Shown here piece after piece: positions 34,075 through 44,324 of a DNA stretch of 64,000 nt. The number at the start of each line of letters is the position of its first letter. The first letter of the stretch is position 1. Source of the stretch: Odontesthes bonariensis. Its lineage: Eukaryota > Chordata > Actinopteri > Atheriniformes > Atherinopsidae. Location of the stretch: assembly GCF_027942865.1 (NCBI RefSeq), contig NC_134507.1, positions 36,571,711 through 36,635,710 of the forward strand, given 5' to 3'. Position numbers and translations under genes: made by a program. Under the pieces are notes generated by a model. It saw nothing but the letters and a program-made list of their open reading frames with translations, had not been told where the DNA came from and ran no database searches.

Positions 34075-35686
34075 TTAGAAAGACTTTACCCTTTTCAAGG
34101 GCTCCCACAAGTCCTGGGAAATATAAAACACTTCGGTGCTGGACATGATGAGCTCCAGCTCTCCCCTTGTGCTGCTCTCCATCACGCCCATCACCTCCAC
34201 TCCAGCTGCCTCATCAGTCACAATCAGCACCTGCCAAAACAAACAGCACTTATGTCCCATAATACCTTGCAGCTAGATATTAAACCCCTTTCTTACTCCT
34301 TGTTTATTTCTTTAATCTCTTTCTCAATTGTGTCAGATCATTTGCCATTTTATGTCTGTATAATATACACTAGATTGCCAAAAGTATTCACTCACTCATC
34401 CAAATAATTAAATTCAGGTGTTCCCATCACTTCCATGGCCACAGGTGTAGAAATGCAAGCCCCTCGGCATGCAGACTGCTTCTACAAACATCTGTGAAAG
34501 AATGGCTCGCTCTCAGGAGCTCAGTGGATTCCAGCGTGGTGCCATGATAGGATGCCACCTGTGCAACAAGTCCAGTGGAGACATTTCCTCGCTCCTAAAT
34601 ATCCCACAGTCAGCTGTCAGTGGTGTTAGAACAAAGTGGAAGCGACTGGGAACGCCAGCAGCTCAGCCACCAAGTGGTCGGCCACGTAAAATGACAGAGC
34701 GGGTTTGGAGGTCTGTAGCAATGGACTCTGCAGAAGGTTGGCGACCTTTCTGCAGAGTCAATTGCTGCAGACCTCCAAACTTCATGTGGCCTTTTACATG
34801 TTTAAACCAGAGAAAACAACTCCTTGTATGTGCCTACCGACTTGGCAAATAAAGCTCATTCTGATTCTGATTAGAATGTGTTTTTAGATTAGATGAATTA
34901 GAATGCTTTTTACTTCTACATTGCTGTAGGGTGTTGTGTGCAGGAAGTCCCCTCCTGCATCCATGTTGGACTTTAAGTGGGTAATCCTGCACTGGCTGCC
35001 GAGGTCCAGCTCCTGGACTGCAGCTTCCCGCCACAGCGTGAGGGAGGCAGAAGCTTTATCCTGTACAGAACACAGTATGAGATGTCAGAACTATAAAGGC
35101 ACCAGAGATTACTCTGTAATGTGCAGCCTACAAGTGACCACAGTGAACATATAAACAACCAGCGCCACAGAAAGAGACAGTTAGCACACTCCCATAGACT
35201 ACTAAGGTACTCACAGAATATGAAAGTTATCTTATTTTATCTTCCCTTATCTAGAAACTACAGAGGTTGTCCCTCCTCTCCAATCCTCCCGTTCTCTGGT
35301 CTTACCTGCTGCAGCTTCACCTCACGCAGCGGGACCTCCTCTCTCCCACTGCGGACCTTTTTCACAGCTGAGAGCTAAATAAGAACAAGTTCAATCACTT
35401 AGTGATCTAATTAGACCTAAACATGTCATTGCAACAGCTTTTCCGTAATAAAACATTTCAAATACTGGTCATTAGACAATAAAGCTGCAGAAAGTCTGTT
35501 GTTTACAAGAAAATCACAGATTTTTACTGCATTACTTTGTCTACCTAAAATGTTTGTATCTCTGAATTACAGTTAAGCACGGTAATTTATCTGAGTGTAT
35601 TAGTGTGTTCTTCTGATGAAGACAAATCAACATACCTGAACAACTTTGCCCTCCAGTGTGAGGAGGCCCTTTGTCCCCTTCACATT
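34075..35686 (-). CDS. OB-fold-like protein, last four exons (5' part missing)
   Basis: Four minus-strand exons, all joined in phase 0: 35636-35686 (17 codons, NVKGTKGLLTLEGKVVQ, donor GTATG), 35306-35374 (23 codons, acceptor TTATTTAG, donor GTAAG), 34914-35060 (49 codons, acceptor TCTGTACAG, donor GTAAAA) and 34075-34230 (51 codons and TAA, acceptor TTTGGCAG). The 140 residues look like an OB fold, as in RPA-type single-strand DNA-binding proteins: a LEGKVVQLSAV strand, LREVKLQQDKASASLTLWRE, then LGSQCRITHLK, then TTPYSNVEVLIVTDE. Function is inferred only. A hAT relic starts right behind the first exon, so upstream exons were lost or lie elsewhere. The intron 34231-34913 carries Tc1 and LINE scraps. 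It could be live or a 5'-truncated pseudogene. Confidence 0.6.
34366..34795 (+). mobile_element. Tc1-like transposon, 5' part
   Basis: It opens with the Tc1-type terminal repeat CACTAGATTGCCAAAAGTAT and contains a transposase start (MARSQELSGFQRGAMIGCHL, then SAVSGVRTKWKRLGTPAAQP and SGRPRKMTERVW). This is the paired helix-turn-helix region and GRPR hook. The DDE catalytic domain is missing. It sits in an intron of the OB-fold gene. Confidence 0.75.
34800..34880 (+). mobile_element. LINE 3' tail
   Basis: CTTGTATGTGCCTACCGACT followed by GGCAAATAAAGCTC and an ATTCTG-type tail is a common fish LINE 3' end. Only the tail is present. Confidence 0.5.
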
Positions 35687-35689
35687 CTT

Positions 35690-35960
35690 TATAGTTGTAT
35701 GCAGGGACGGGGGAAAGAGGAGGGCTTTCCTGCAAAGGGGTCCATCCTGCAAACCTTGCAGCACCAACCCCGCTCCATGCTGTCAGAGGTGGAGAAGATC
35801 ATTAGGCTTTCCCTGGCCCTGCCCATATCTGTCACGGCATCTGAGCGCTCTTTCTCAGTCTGAAAACCTGGCTGCGCAGCACCATGACGCAGGAGAGACT
35901 CACACATTTGGCCATTATGAACACTCACAGTGACCTTACGGATAAATTGGCTTAAACAAT
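35690..35960 (+). pseudogene. hAT transposase C-terminal relic
   Basis: Two overlapping frames give LSEVEKIIRLSLALPISVTA with SERSFSV, then LKTWLRSTMTQERLTHLAI, the dimerisation region of hAT-Ac transposases. A frame change lies between them. The rest of the transposase is absent. It abuts the first visible exon of the OB-fold gene on the opposite strand. Confidence 0.65.
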
Positions 35961-36200
35961 TTATCAAGAACACATCTTCAATTTGGAACTTCATACCGAA
36001 TTTAATTTTCTCTAAATTAGGAGGCCTAAATTTCTTTTTACTTTGTAATTATAATGTTGAAAAAATCCCCTCAAAACTATCCTACTTTCATAAACAGATG
36101 CTTCTTTCTTGGTCATTGATCTACAAACATAATTTTCCCCCACATAGATACTACATATGGAACAATATTGGTATGAAGTTCAAAATTTAAAATGGGTTCT
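35961..36200 (+). mobile_element. L1-type LINE ORF2 fragment
   Basis: The frame contains WNFIPNLIFSKLGGLNFFL, KLSYFHKQMLLSWSLIYKHN and FPPHRYYIWNN, the region downstream of the polymerase in fish L1-group elements. It is a short internal fragment. Confidence 0.65.
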
Positions 36201-37280
36201 TGATAAATTGTTGCCAATTGCCAATTTATTTTGAAAATAGTAATACCACCTCAAACCAACTGGGTTATGTGTCGCACACGGAGCAAGACACCTGAGCTCA
36301 GCCACTCTGCTGGGAAATAATATGGGCACGGAGCGCAAAAAGAGCGAGATGAGGAGGTAACTGGGCTATATAGTCCATCCCACCTGCAGTAAATGGCTAT
36401 TTACCCTTATTGCGGTGTGCAATTAGGGCCGTCATGACTCATAGGATGCGAAAGCATCTATGCTACTACACCAGCCTTCACCATTTCCCCAAGGAAAGAC
36501 AGCGCCAGTGCATTATGAACCTCATTTATCCTCCTCTCTGCATCAAACACATTCATGCTGCCTTAACTGAAAACTGTCATTTCCACCTTGCAAATTTGAA
36601 AGTCAGGCCAAAATGCCATCGCTGTCAATTTGGGGAAAACGGAAAACTCATGCTACAACATTTCAAATGTGAGACTTTCAAAGTAATTAGGCTTTGGAAC
36701 TTTTCGAAGGTTTTAAGATAATCACAGGACTGGGAAACCTCCCAAACTCGCCTTAACCATGGCCTGAACAGGCTAACGTTATGCCTGTTTGGTTCGTTAG
36801 CTAGCTAACTAATGCTAACGTTAGCTAGTGAACGCTAACAGTCAGAGCAGTAATGAAAACATATTAACAAACATACTTGCTTGATAACTTACCTTATTTA
36901 TTCTTCTTCAAAAGAATTTAAAAAAGTGGACTCAGCAGGCTGCCCTCAGTGCCCCGGCCTGTGTGCTGGACTGCTGCGTTGCTGACATAGACCTAATATA
37001 CTTTGCTGAGCGGGAGAGACTGAATGTCGCATGCATGCACACTTCTTCTTCTTTGAATGCGCAGTGGGAGTGAGACTGTGTTGCTACTTATTGTTGAATG
37101 AGCTTCACTCTAAATAAAGTCATCTTCCCTCTAAACACTAAGTTTTTTGCATTTTTCACCATGCAACTAACTTTTACTTCATAAAAATCAGTCATAAGTG
37201 CATATGGTAATTAACCTAATAAAGTTAAGGAATGTATGTATGTCAGGACAGCTATTGGACTTTACAGTGAAGATGTATTG
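36201..37280. other. Mostly unrecognised; possible THAP-like scrap
   Basis: A frame at 36410-36721 includes SLHHFPKERQRQCIM, faintly like a THAP zinc-binding domain, but the required Cys and His pattern is not convincing. Near 36,780-36,840 several GCTAACGTTAGC-like palindromes occur. Nothing else is named. Confidence 0.3.
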
Positions 37281-37945
37281 TATATAGATAATCCATGAGC
37301 CTAGTCAAGCGGTGAAGTTGTAAAGCAATGAGATTGCTGAGATTTTCTCATGAGAATGAGAAAAAAGTGATCAGAGCTTCATCCTCTGTGGCTGGTTGAC
37401 TGTTAGAGCTTCCAGCTGCCTCTAACTCCCACACCTCAAAAAACAAATGTCCCTCAAAGGGTAGACATCTCAGGTGATGTTCAGACTGGGGTGGTTTATA
37501 TAATCTATGTGTATAACTGTTTGTGTTCTACCACCCAGGTATAGAAAATAGTGATCCATCAGCTACTAACACTCTCATGCTCTCTCCTTCACAGTGACGG
37601 TGCTGCTGTCAACACATTAACAAATTAACTTCCGTCACAGAAATGGATGTTAATGACATGATTTTTATCCACAAGGACAATTCTTTCCAATTCTTCAAAA
37701 AAATACAGTTACATTTACTTCTGCGTCCTGCATGTCTTGTGTTGAAAAATTTGCCGATCACCCTGTGACACACACACACAGACACACAGACACGAGGAAG
37801 TTAACCAGTTTCGGCTGCTGCTGATTGGTTGGCAGACACCTCTGTTTCTATTGGCCCTCAGTCTCCATGTTTCTGATCCTGGACCTGCTGAGATGTCCCA
37901 GGCCATTGTTGGTTTTGATCCTCATACATTTAACTTTGTCCTGAG
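37281..37945. repeat. Left flank of the array, duplicate of 5907-6545
   Basis: About 640 bp matching 5907-6545 closely, with a short extra segment (GAGATTTTCTCATGAGAATG region) and a different CA repeat. It breaks off at CTTTGTCCTGAG and joins directly to U2 upstream sequence, which marks the array edge. Confidence 0.85.
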
Positions 37946-38106
37946 CGGGCGGGAGTGCAAAGTTGTACCATCTGAAACGGCTGAAGAGTGCTCACTGCAG
38001 CGGGTGGGCGGAGGTGCAAAGTGACGCTTTGTAGGCAAAAAAAGAGCACCGCCACAAGTGCGCATTGTGCCAGGAAGGGCTCTCGGACGTGAAAGAGTGG
38101 AGGGTT

Positions 38107-38158
38107 ATCGCTTCTCGGCCTTTTGGCTAAGATCAAGTGTAGTATCTGTTCTTATCAG
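38107..38158 (+). pseudogene. U2 snRNA, first 52 nt only
   Basis: Starts ATCGCTTCTCGGCCTTTTGG exactly as U2 and stops after CTTATCAG, where it joins GGTCGGCCGAGGAGCC of the U5 promoter spacer. The rest of U2, the 5S and the inverted 5S of that unit are deleted. Its promoter is intact, so a chimeric transcript running into the U5 promoter is conceivable. Confidence 0.9.
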
Positions 38159-38260
38159 CGGTCGGCCGAGGAGCCAGCGTCTCAACCAAGCAAAGCTCAC
38201 CGTGGGGAAGGTGGCTATGCCAACTAGCCTGATGCACTGCTCCCGCAGTGTCAAATACTC

Positions 38261-38379
38261 GTACTCTGGTTTCTCTTCATAACGTACAAGTCTTTCGCCT
38301 TTTACTAAAGACTTCCGTGGAGAGCAGCATTAATGAGTTGTTTCTATTTTTGGAAGGCTTTACCTTTGCGGGTGAAGCC
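38261..38379 (+). ncRNA. U5 snRNA, copy 1
   Basis: 119 nt starting GTACTCTGGTTTCTCTTCA. The invariant loop GCCTTTTAC, which contacts exon ends at the spliceosome core, is present and closed by AAGTCTTTC/TAAAGACTT. The Sm site is TATTTTTGG, followed by a 3' stem GGCTTTACC-TTTGC-GGGTGAAGCC. Length agrees with vertebrate U5 (about 116). A PSE-like TCACCGTGGGGAAGGTGG lies 47-64 bp upstream, as expected for pol II snRNA genes. Confidence 0.92.
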
Positions 38380-38678
38380 CATTCTGTCTGTGCAAAGGAA
38401 ATCTTCTTGCTGTGCCAAGTGACTTCTCGGAGTAGAGTCACCTTATTTCTTGAGACCGTGCCCATGTTCAAAGCCTGGAGCGCTAAATTGTTGTTGTTTG
38501 AATGGTGCTCAGTGGAGCGGGCGGGAGTGCAAAGTTGTACCATCTGAAACGGCTGAAGAGTGCTCACTGCAGCGGGTGGGCGGAGGTGCAAAGTCACGCT
38601 TTGTAGGCAAAAAAAGAGCACCGCCACAAGTGCGCATTGTGCCAGGAAGGGCTCTCGGACGTGAAAGAGTGGAGGGTT

Positions 38679-38865
38679 ATCGCTTCTCGGCCTTTTGGCT
38701 AAGATCAAGTGTAGTATCTGTTCTTATCAGTTTAATATCTGATACGTCCTCTATATGAGGACTACATATTAAATGAATTTTTAGGCACAAGGGTTGAAAA
38801 AGGGGCTTGCTCCGTTCACTCCACGCATCGACCCGGTACTGCAGTGCCGCCGGGAACGGTGCACT
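38679..38865 (+). ncRNA. U2 snRNA, copy 1
   Basis: 187 nt matching vertebrate U2 (188). The 5' end is ATCGCTTCTCGGCC. The branch-point pairing segment GTAGTA lies within AAGTGTAGTATCTG. Stem IIa is GTCCTC-TATAT-GAGGAC. Stem IV, CCCGGTACTGCAGTGCCGCC, shows paired changes relative to human that keep base pairing. This copy differs from the others near the Sm site (AAATGAATTTTTAGGCACAA). It carries its own GC boxes and PSE-like element upstream. Confidence 0.92.
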
Positions 38866-39233
38866 CTTCCCAACTCTTGTGAAATAACAAAACCAGCGGT
38901 ACATGGTGGTAGTTTCAGGGAGCCATTGTATTCTGACTTCTAAAATGGAACTATAATCTTTAGAAAAGACGCAGTTTATGAGCACGTCGTGGGATTGAGC
39001 TTCCCTGGTTTCTCTGTATGACCATGAACACCAAACTACACACAGAGAACAGAGGAGCTTGACAGACACACACTAAGTTATCTGAGAGTCCCATTTTCAG
39101 CTGCAGAGAACAATCACATCAGGGAAGTCGACGTGCAGGCTCAACATCAGCCTCTCAAGCCAACTCTCTGGTAAAATAGGGGCAACGTATGGTTCCAGCA
39201 CCTATGTAACACATATTTGTCACGGGGACTGTG

Positions 39234-39352
39234 GCTTACGGCCACACCGCCCTGAACACGCCCGATCTCGTCCGATCTCGGAAGCCAAGCAGGGTCGGGC
39301 CTGGTTAGTACTTGGATGGGAGACCGCTTGGGAATACCAGGTGCTGTAAGCA
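39234..39352 (+). rRNA. 5S rRNA, copy 1
   Basis: 119 nt, from GCTTACGGCCACACCGCC to GGTGCTGTAAGC. The internal control region is recognisable: box A AGCCAAGCAGGGTCG and box C CTTGGATGGGAGACCGC. A T run directly after the gene can terminate pol III. It has several changes from the common fish 5S, for example GCCAAGC for GCTAAGC. Confidence 0.92.
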
Positions 39353-39579
39353 TTTTTCTCTCTTCTCTTCTCTCTGCATGTCTTTTGTTGAAACATCTGT
39401 TGATCACCCTGTGATCCATCTTGCTGATCCTGGATCTGCTAAGGTGTCCCAGGTCATGGTTGCCTTTGATCCTCATACATTTAACTTTGTCCTGACAAAG
39501 GAGCAGTTCCAAAAAGTCAAACAGGGACTGCCTTTGCATTTGACGCAGTCAAACTGCATGCGCCTGGAGAAGCCAAAAG

Positions 39580-39657
39580 GCTTACAGCACCTGGTATTCC
39601 CAGGCGGTCTCCCCATCCAAGTACTAACCAGGCCCAACTCTGCTTAGCTTCTGAGAT
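39580..39657 (-). pseudogene. Inverted 5S fragment, copy 1
   Basis: On the minus strand it runs from about nt 44 to the 3' end of 5S. It has an extra base within box C. At the positions GCTAAGC and CCGCCTGGG it has the usual vertebrate bases where the sense copies of the array differ. The 5' third is missing. Confidence 0.85.
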
Positions 39658-39897
39658 AAAACTCTGGCTTTTAGTCTGCGAAAAGAGAGTGAAAGTGAAC
39701 TCCACTTTGAGATGGCTCTGGGATTGGGCCGACTGGGAGAATTGCTTGAAAAAAACCTCTACACCCAATGAGCGGTCAGAACAAAGCCTCAACACCCCTA
39801 GTCTTTTGCACAGAGTAAAAGACAAAGCAGCCATTGAATAGGGCCCGATTGTTCCTACCTGGTCGGCCGAGGAGCCAGCGTCTCAACCAAGCAAAGC

Positions 39898-39915
39898 TCA
39901 CCGTGGGGAAGGTGG
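39898..39915 (+). promoter_or_regulatory. PSE-like element of U5 (copy 2, representative)
   Basis: TCACCGTGGGGAAGGTGG fits the vertebrate snRNA proximal sequence element pattern (TCACC-N-T ... AAAGTG) and lies 47-64 bp upstream of U5. It is repeated at the same place in every unit. Confidence 0.65.
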
Positions 39916-39961
39916 CTATGCCAACTAGCCTGATGCACTGCTCCCGCAGTTTCAAATACTC

Positions 39962-40080
39962 GTACTCTGGTTTCTCTTCATAACGTACAAGTCTTTCGCC
40001 TTTTACTAAAGACTTCCGTGGAGAGCAACATTAATGAGTTGTTTCTATTTTTGGAAGGCTTTACCTTTGCGGGTGAAGCC
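39962..40080 (+). ncRNA. U5 snRNA, copy 2
   Basis: Same 119-nt structure as copy 1, differing at GAGCAACATT (copy 1 GAGCAGCATT). Loop GCCTTTTAC and Sm site TATTTTTGG are intact. Confidence 0.92.
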
Positions 40081-40314
40081 CATTCTGTCGGTGCAAAGGA
40101 AATCTTCTTGCTGTGCCAAGTAATTTCTCGGAGTAGAGTCACCTTATTTGTTGAGACCGTGCCCATGTTCAAAGCTGGAGCGCTAAATTGTTGTTTGAAT
40201 GGTGCTCAGTGGAGCGGGCGGGAGTGCAAAGTTGTACCATCTGAAACGGCTGAAGAGTGCTCACTGCAGCGGGTGGGCGGAGGTGCAAAGTCACGCTTTG
40301 TAGGCAAAAAAAGA

Positions 40315-40338
40315 GCACCGCCACAAGTGCGCATTGTG
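40315..40338 (+). promoter_or_regulatory. PSE-like element of U2 (copy 2, representative)
   Basis: GCACCGCCACAAGTGCGCAT, at -61 to about -38 of U2, resembles the vertebrate U2 PSE (CACCGC-x-AC core). Two GC boxes (40216-40222 GGGCGGG, 40273-40280 GTGGGCGG), each followed by GTGCAAAG, a degenerate octamer, lie upstream and may act as the distal element. Confidence 0.6.
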
Positions 40339-40375
40339 CCAGGAAGGGCGCTCGGACGTGAAACAGTGGAGGGTT

Positions 40376-40562
40376 ATCGCTTCTCGGCCTTTTGGCTAAG
40401 ATCAAGTGTAGTATCTGTTCTTATCAGTTTAATATCTGATACGTCCTCTATATGAGGACTACATATTAAATGGATTTTTAGGCACAGGGGTTGAAAAAGG
40501 GGCTTGCTCCGTTCACTCCACGCATCGACCCGGTACTGCAGTGCCGCCGGGAACGGTGCACT
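40376..40562 (+). ncRNA. U2 snRNA, copy 2
   Basis: Full-length U2 identical in architecture to copy 1, with AAATGGATTTTTAGGCACAG in the Sm region. The trailing spacer has the ATACAACTATAA variant. Confidence 0.92.
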
Positions 40563-40930
40563 CTTCCCAACTCTTGTGAAATAACAAAACCAGCGGTACA
40601 TGGTGGTAGTTTCAGGGAGCCGTTGTATTCTGACTTCTAAAATACAACTATAATCTTTAGAAAAGACGCAGTTTATGAGCACGTCGTGGGATTGAGCTTC
40701 CCTGGTTTCTCTGTATGACCATGAACACCAAACTACACACAGAGAACAGAGGAGCTTGACAGACACACACTAAGTTATCTGAGAGTCCCATTTTCAGCTG
40801 CAGAGAAAAAACACATCAGGGAAGTCGACGTGCAGGCTCAACATCAGCCTCTCAAGCCAACTCTCTGGTAAAATAGGGGAAACGTATGGTTCCAGCACCT
40901 ATGTAACACATATTTGTCACGAGGACTGTG

Positions 40931-41049
40931 GCTTACGGCCACACCGCCCTGAACACGCCCGATCTCGTCCGATCTCGGAAGCCAAGCAGGGTCGGGCCTG
41001 GTTAGTACTTGGATGGGAGACCGCTTGGGAATACCAGGTGCTGTAAGCA
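40931..41049 (+). rRNA. 5S rRNA, copy 2
   Basis: Same 119-nt sequence as copy 1 (CACACCGCC variant), exactly 1,697 bp downstream, with a T run after it. Confidence 0.92.
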
Positions 41050-41276
41050 TTTTTCTCTCTTCTCTTCTCTCTGCATGTCTTTTGTTGAAACATCTGTTGA
41101 TCACCCTGTGATCCATCTTGCTGATCCTGGATCTGCTAAGGTGTCCCAGGTCATGGTTGCCTTTGATCCTCATACATTTAACTTTGTCCTGACAAAGGAG
41201 CAGTTCCAAAAAGTCAAACAGGGACTGCCTTTGCATTTGACGCAGTCAAACTGCATGCGCCTGGAGAAGCCAAAAG

Positions 41277-41354
41277 GCTTACAGCACCTGGTATTCCCAG
41301 GCGGTCTCCCCATCCAAGTACTAACCAGGCCCAACTCTGCTTAGCTTCTGAGAT
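41277..41354 (-). pseudogene. Inverted 5S fragment, copy 2
   Basis: Same as copy 1, 346 bp after the start of the sense 5S. Confidence 0.85.
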
Positions 41355-41658
41355 AAAACTCTGGCTTTTAGTCTGCGAAAAGAGAGTGAAAGTGAACTCC
41401 ACTTTGAGATGGCTCTGGGATTGGGCCGACTGGGAGAATTGCTTGAAAAAAAGCTCTACACCCAATGAGCGGTCAGAACAAAGCCTCAACACCCCTAGTC
41501 TTTTGCACAGAGTAAAAGACAAAGCAGCCATTGAATAGGGCCCGATTGTTCCTACCTGGTCGGCCGAGGAGCCAGCGTCTCAACCAAGCAAAGCTCACCG
41601 TGGGGAAGGTGGCTATACCAACTAGCCTGATGCACTGCTCCCGCAGTGTCAAATACTC

Positions 41659-41777
41659 GTACTCTGGTTTCTCTTCATAACGTACAAGTCTTTCGCCTTT
41701 TACTAAAGACTTCCGTGGAGAGCAGCATTAATGAGTTGTTTCTATTTTTGGAAGGCTTTACCTTTGCGGGTGAAGCC
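41659..41777 (+). ncRNA. U5 snRNA, copy 3
   Basis: Full-length U5 with GAGCAGCATT. It is preceded by CCCGCAGTGTC, as in copy 1. Confidence 0.92.
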
Positions 41778-42072
41778 CATTCTGTCGGTGCAAAGGAAAT
41801 CTTCTTGCTGTGCCAAGTGATTTCTCGGAGTAGAGTCACCTTATTTGTTGAGACCGTGCCCATGTTCAAAGCTGGAGCGCTAAATTGTTGTTTGAATGGT
41901 GCTCAGTGGAGCGGGCGGGAGTGCAAAGTTGTACCATCTGAAACGGCTGAAGAGTGCTCACTGCAGCGGGTGGGCGGAGGTGCAAAGTCACGCTTTGTAG
42001 GCAAAAAAAGAGCACCGCCACAAGTGCGCATTGTGCCAGGAAGGGCGCTCGGACGTGAAACAGTGGAGGGTT

Positions 42073-42259
42073 ATCGCTTCTCGGCCTTTTGGCTAAGATC
42101 AAGTGTAGTATCTGTTCTTATCAGTTTAATATCTGATACGTCCTCTATATGAGGACTACATATTAAATGGATTTTTAGGCACAGGGGTTGAAAAAGGGGC
42201 TTGCTCCGTTCACTCCACGCATCGACCCGGTACTGCAGTGCCGCCGGGAACGGTGCACT
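42073..42259 (+). ncRNA. U2 snRNA, copy 3
   Basis: Full-length U2, same sequence class as copies 2 and 5 (CACTCCACGC in the 3' half). Confidence 0.92.
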
Positions 42260-42627
42260 CTTCCCAACTCTTGTGAAATAACAAAACCAGCGGTACATGG
42301 TGGTAGTTTCAGGGAGCCGTTGTATTCTGACTTCTAAAATACAACTATAATCTTTAGAAAAGACGCAGTTTATGAGCACGTCGTGGGATTGAGCTTCCCT
42401 GGTTTCTCTGTATGACCATGAACACCAAACTACACACAGAGAACAGAGGAGCTTGACAGACACACACTAAGTTATCTGAGAGTCCCATTTTCAGCTGCAG
42501 AGAAAAAACACATCAGGGAAGTCGACGTGCAGGCTCAACATCAGCCTCTCAAGCCAACTCTCTGGTAAAATAGGGGAAACGTATGGTTCCAGCACCTATG
42601 TAACACATATTTGTCACGAGGACTGTG

Positions 42628-42746
42628 GCTTACGGCCACACTGCCCTGAACACGCCCGATCTCGTCCGATCTCGGAAGCCAAGCAGGGTCGGGCCTGGTT
42701 AGTACTTGGATGGGAGACCGCTTGGGAATACCAGGTGCTGTAAGCA
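42628..42746 (+). rRNA. 5S rRNA, copy 3
   Basis: 119 nt with the CACACTGCC variant shared only with copy 5. Confidence 0.92.
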
Positions 42747-42973
42747 TTTTTCTCTCTTCTCTTCTCTCTGCATGTCTTTTGTTGAAACATCTGTTGATCA
42801 CCCTGTGATCCATCTTGCTGATCCTGGATCTGCTAAGGTGTCCCAGGTCATGGTTGCCTTTGATCCTCATACATTTAACTTTGTCCTGACAAAGGAGCAG
42901 TTCCAAAAAGTCAAACAGGGACTGCCTTTGCATTTGACGCAGTCAAACTGCATGCGCCTGGAGAAGCCAAAAG

Positions 42974-43051
42974 GCTTACAGCACCTGGTATTCCCAGGCG
43001 GTCTCCCCATCCAAGTACTAACCAGGCCCAACTCTGCTTAGCTTCTGAGAT
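42974..43051 (-). pseudogene. Inverted 5S fragment, copy 3
   Basis: Same as the other units. Confidence 0.85.
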
Positions 43052-43355
43052 AAAACTCTGGCTTTTAGTCTGCGAAAAGAGAGTGAAAGTGAACTCCACT
43101 TTGAGATGGCTCTGGGATTGGGCCGACTGGGAGAATTGCTTGAAAAAAACCTCTACACCCAATGAGCGGTCAGAACAAAGCCTCAACACCCCTAGTCTTT
43201 TGCACAGAGTAAAAGACAAAGCAGCCATTGAATAGGGCCCGATTGTTCCTACCTGGTCGGCCGAGGAGCCAGCGTCTCAACCAAGCAAAGCTCACCGTGG
43301 GGAAGGTGGCTATACCAACTAGCCTGATGCACTGCTCCCGCAGTTTCAAATACTC

Positions 43356-43474
43356 GTACTCTGGTTTCTCTTCATAACGTACAAGTCTTTTGCCTTTTAC
43401 TAAAGACTTCCGTGGAGAGCAACATTAATGAGTTGTTTCTATTTTTGGAAGGCTTTACCTTTGCGGGTGAAGCC
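43356..43474 (+). ncRNA. U5 snRNA, copy 4
   Basis: Full length, but the base before the loop is T (CTTTTGCCTTTTAC) where the others have C. The nine loop bases are unchanged. Confidence 0.9.
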
Positions 43475-43769
43475 CATTCTGTCGGTGCAAAGGAAATCTT
43501 CTTGCTGTGCCAAGTGATTTCTCGGAGTAGAGTCACCTTATTTGTTGAGACTGTGCCCCTGTTCAAAGCTGGAGCGCTAAATTGTTGTTTGAATGGTGCT
43601 CAGTGGAGCGGGCGGGAGTGCAAAGTTGTACCATCTGAAACGGCTGAAGAGTGCTCACTGCAGCGGGTGGGCGGAGGTGCAAAGTCACGCTTTGTAGGCA
43701 AAAAAAGAGCACCGCCACAAGTGCGCATTGTGCCAGGAAGGGCGCTCGGACGTGAAACAGTGGAGGGTT

Positions 43770-43956
43770 ATCGCTTCTCGGCCTTTTGGCTAAGATCAAG
43801 TGTAGTATCTGTTCTTATCAGTTTAATATCTGATACGTCCTCTATATGAGGACTACATATTAAATGGATTTTTAGGCACAGGGGTTGAAAAAGGGGCTTG
43901 CTCCGTTCACGCCACGCATCGACCCGGTACTGCAGTGCCGCCGGGAACGGTGCACT
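43770..43956 (+). ncRNA. U2 snRNA, copy 4
   Basis: Full length with CACGCCACGC (others CACTCCACGC), a variant shared with copy 6. The trailing spacer has TAGGACTATAA, also shared with copy 6. Confidence 0.92.
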
Positions 43957-44324
43957 CTTCCCAACTCTTGTGAAATAACAAAACCAGCGGTACATGGTGG
44001 TAGTTTCAGGGAGCCGTTGTATTCTGACTTCTAAAATAGGACTATAATCTTTAGAAAAGACGCAGTTTATGAGCATGTCGTGGGACTGAGCTTCCCTGGT
44101 TTCCCTGTATGACCATGAACACCAAACTACACACAGAGAACAGAGGAGCTTGACAGACACACACTAAGTTATCTGAGAGTCCCATTTTCAGCTGCAGAGA
44201 ACAATCACATCAGGGAAGTCGACGTGCAGGCTCAACATCAGCCTCTCAAGCCAACTCTCTGGTAAAATAGGGGAAACGTATGGTTCCAGCACCTATGTAA
44301 CACATATTTGTCACGAGGACTGTG

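Noticed and set aside
36410-36721. A THAP-domain gene
   Set aside because: The HFPK-like motif is present but the ordered zinc ligands are not convincing, and there is no supporting exon structure.
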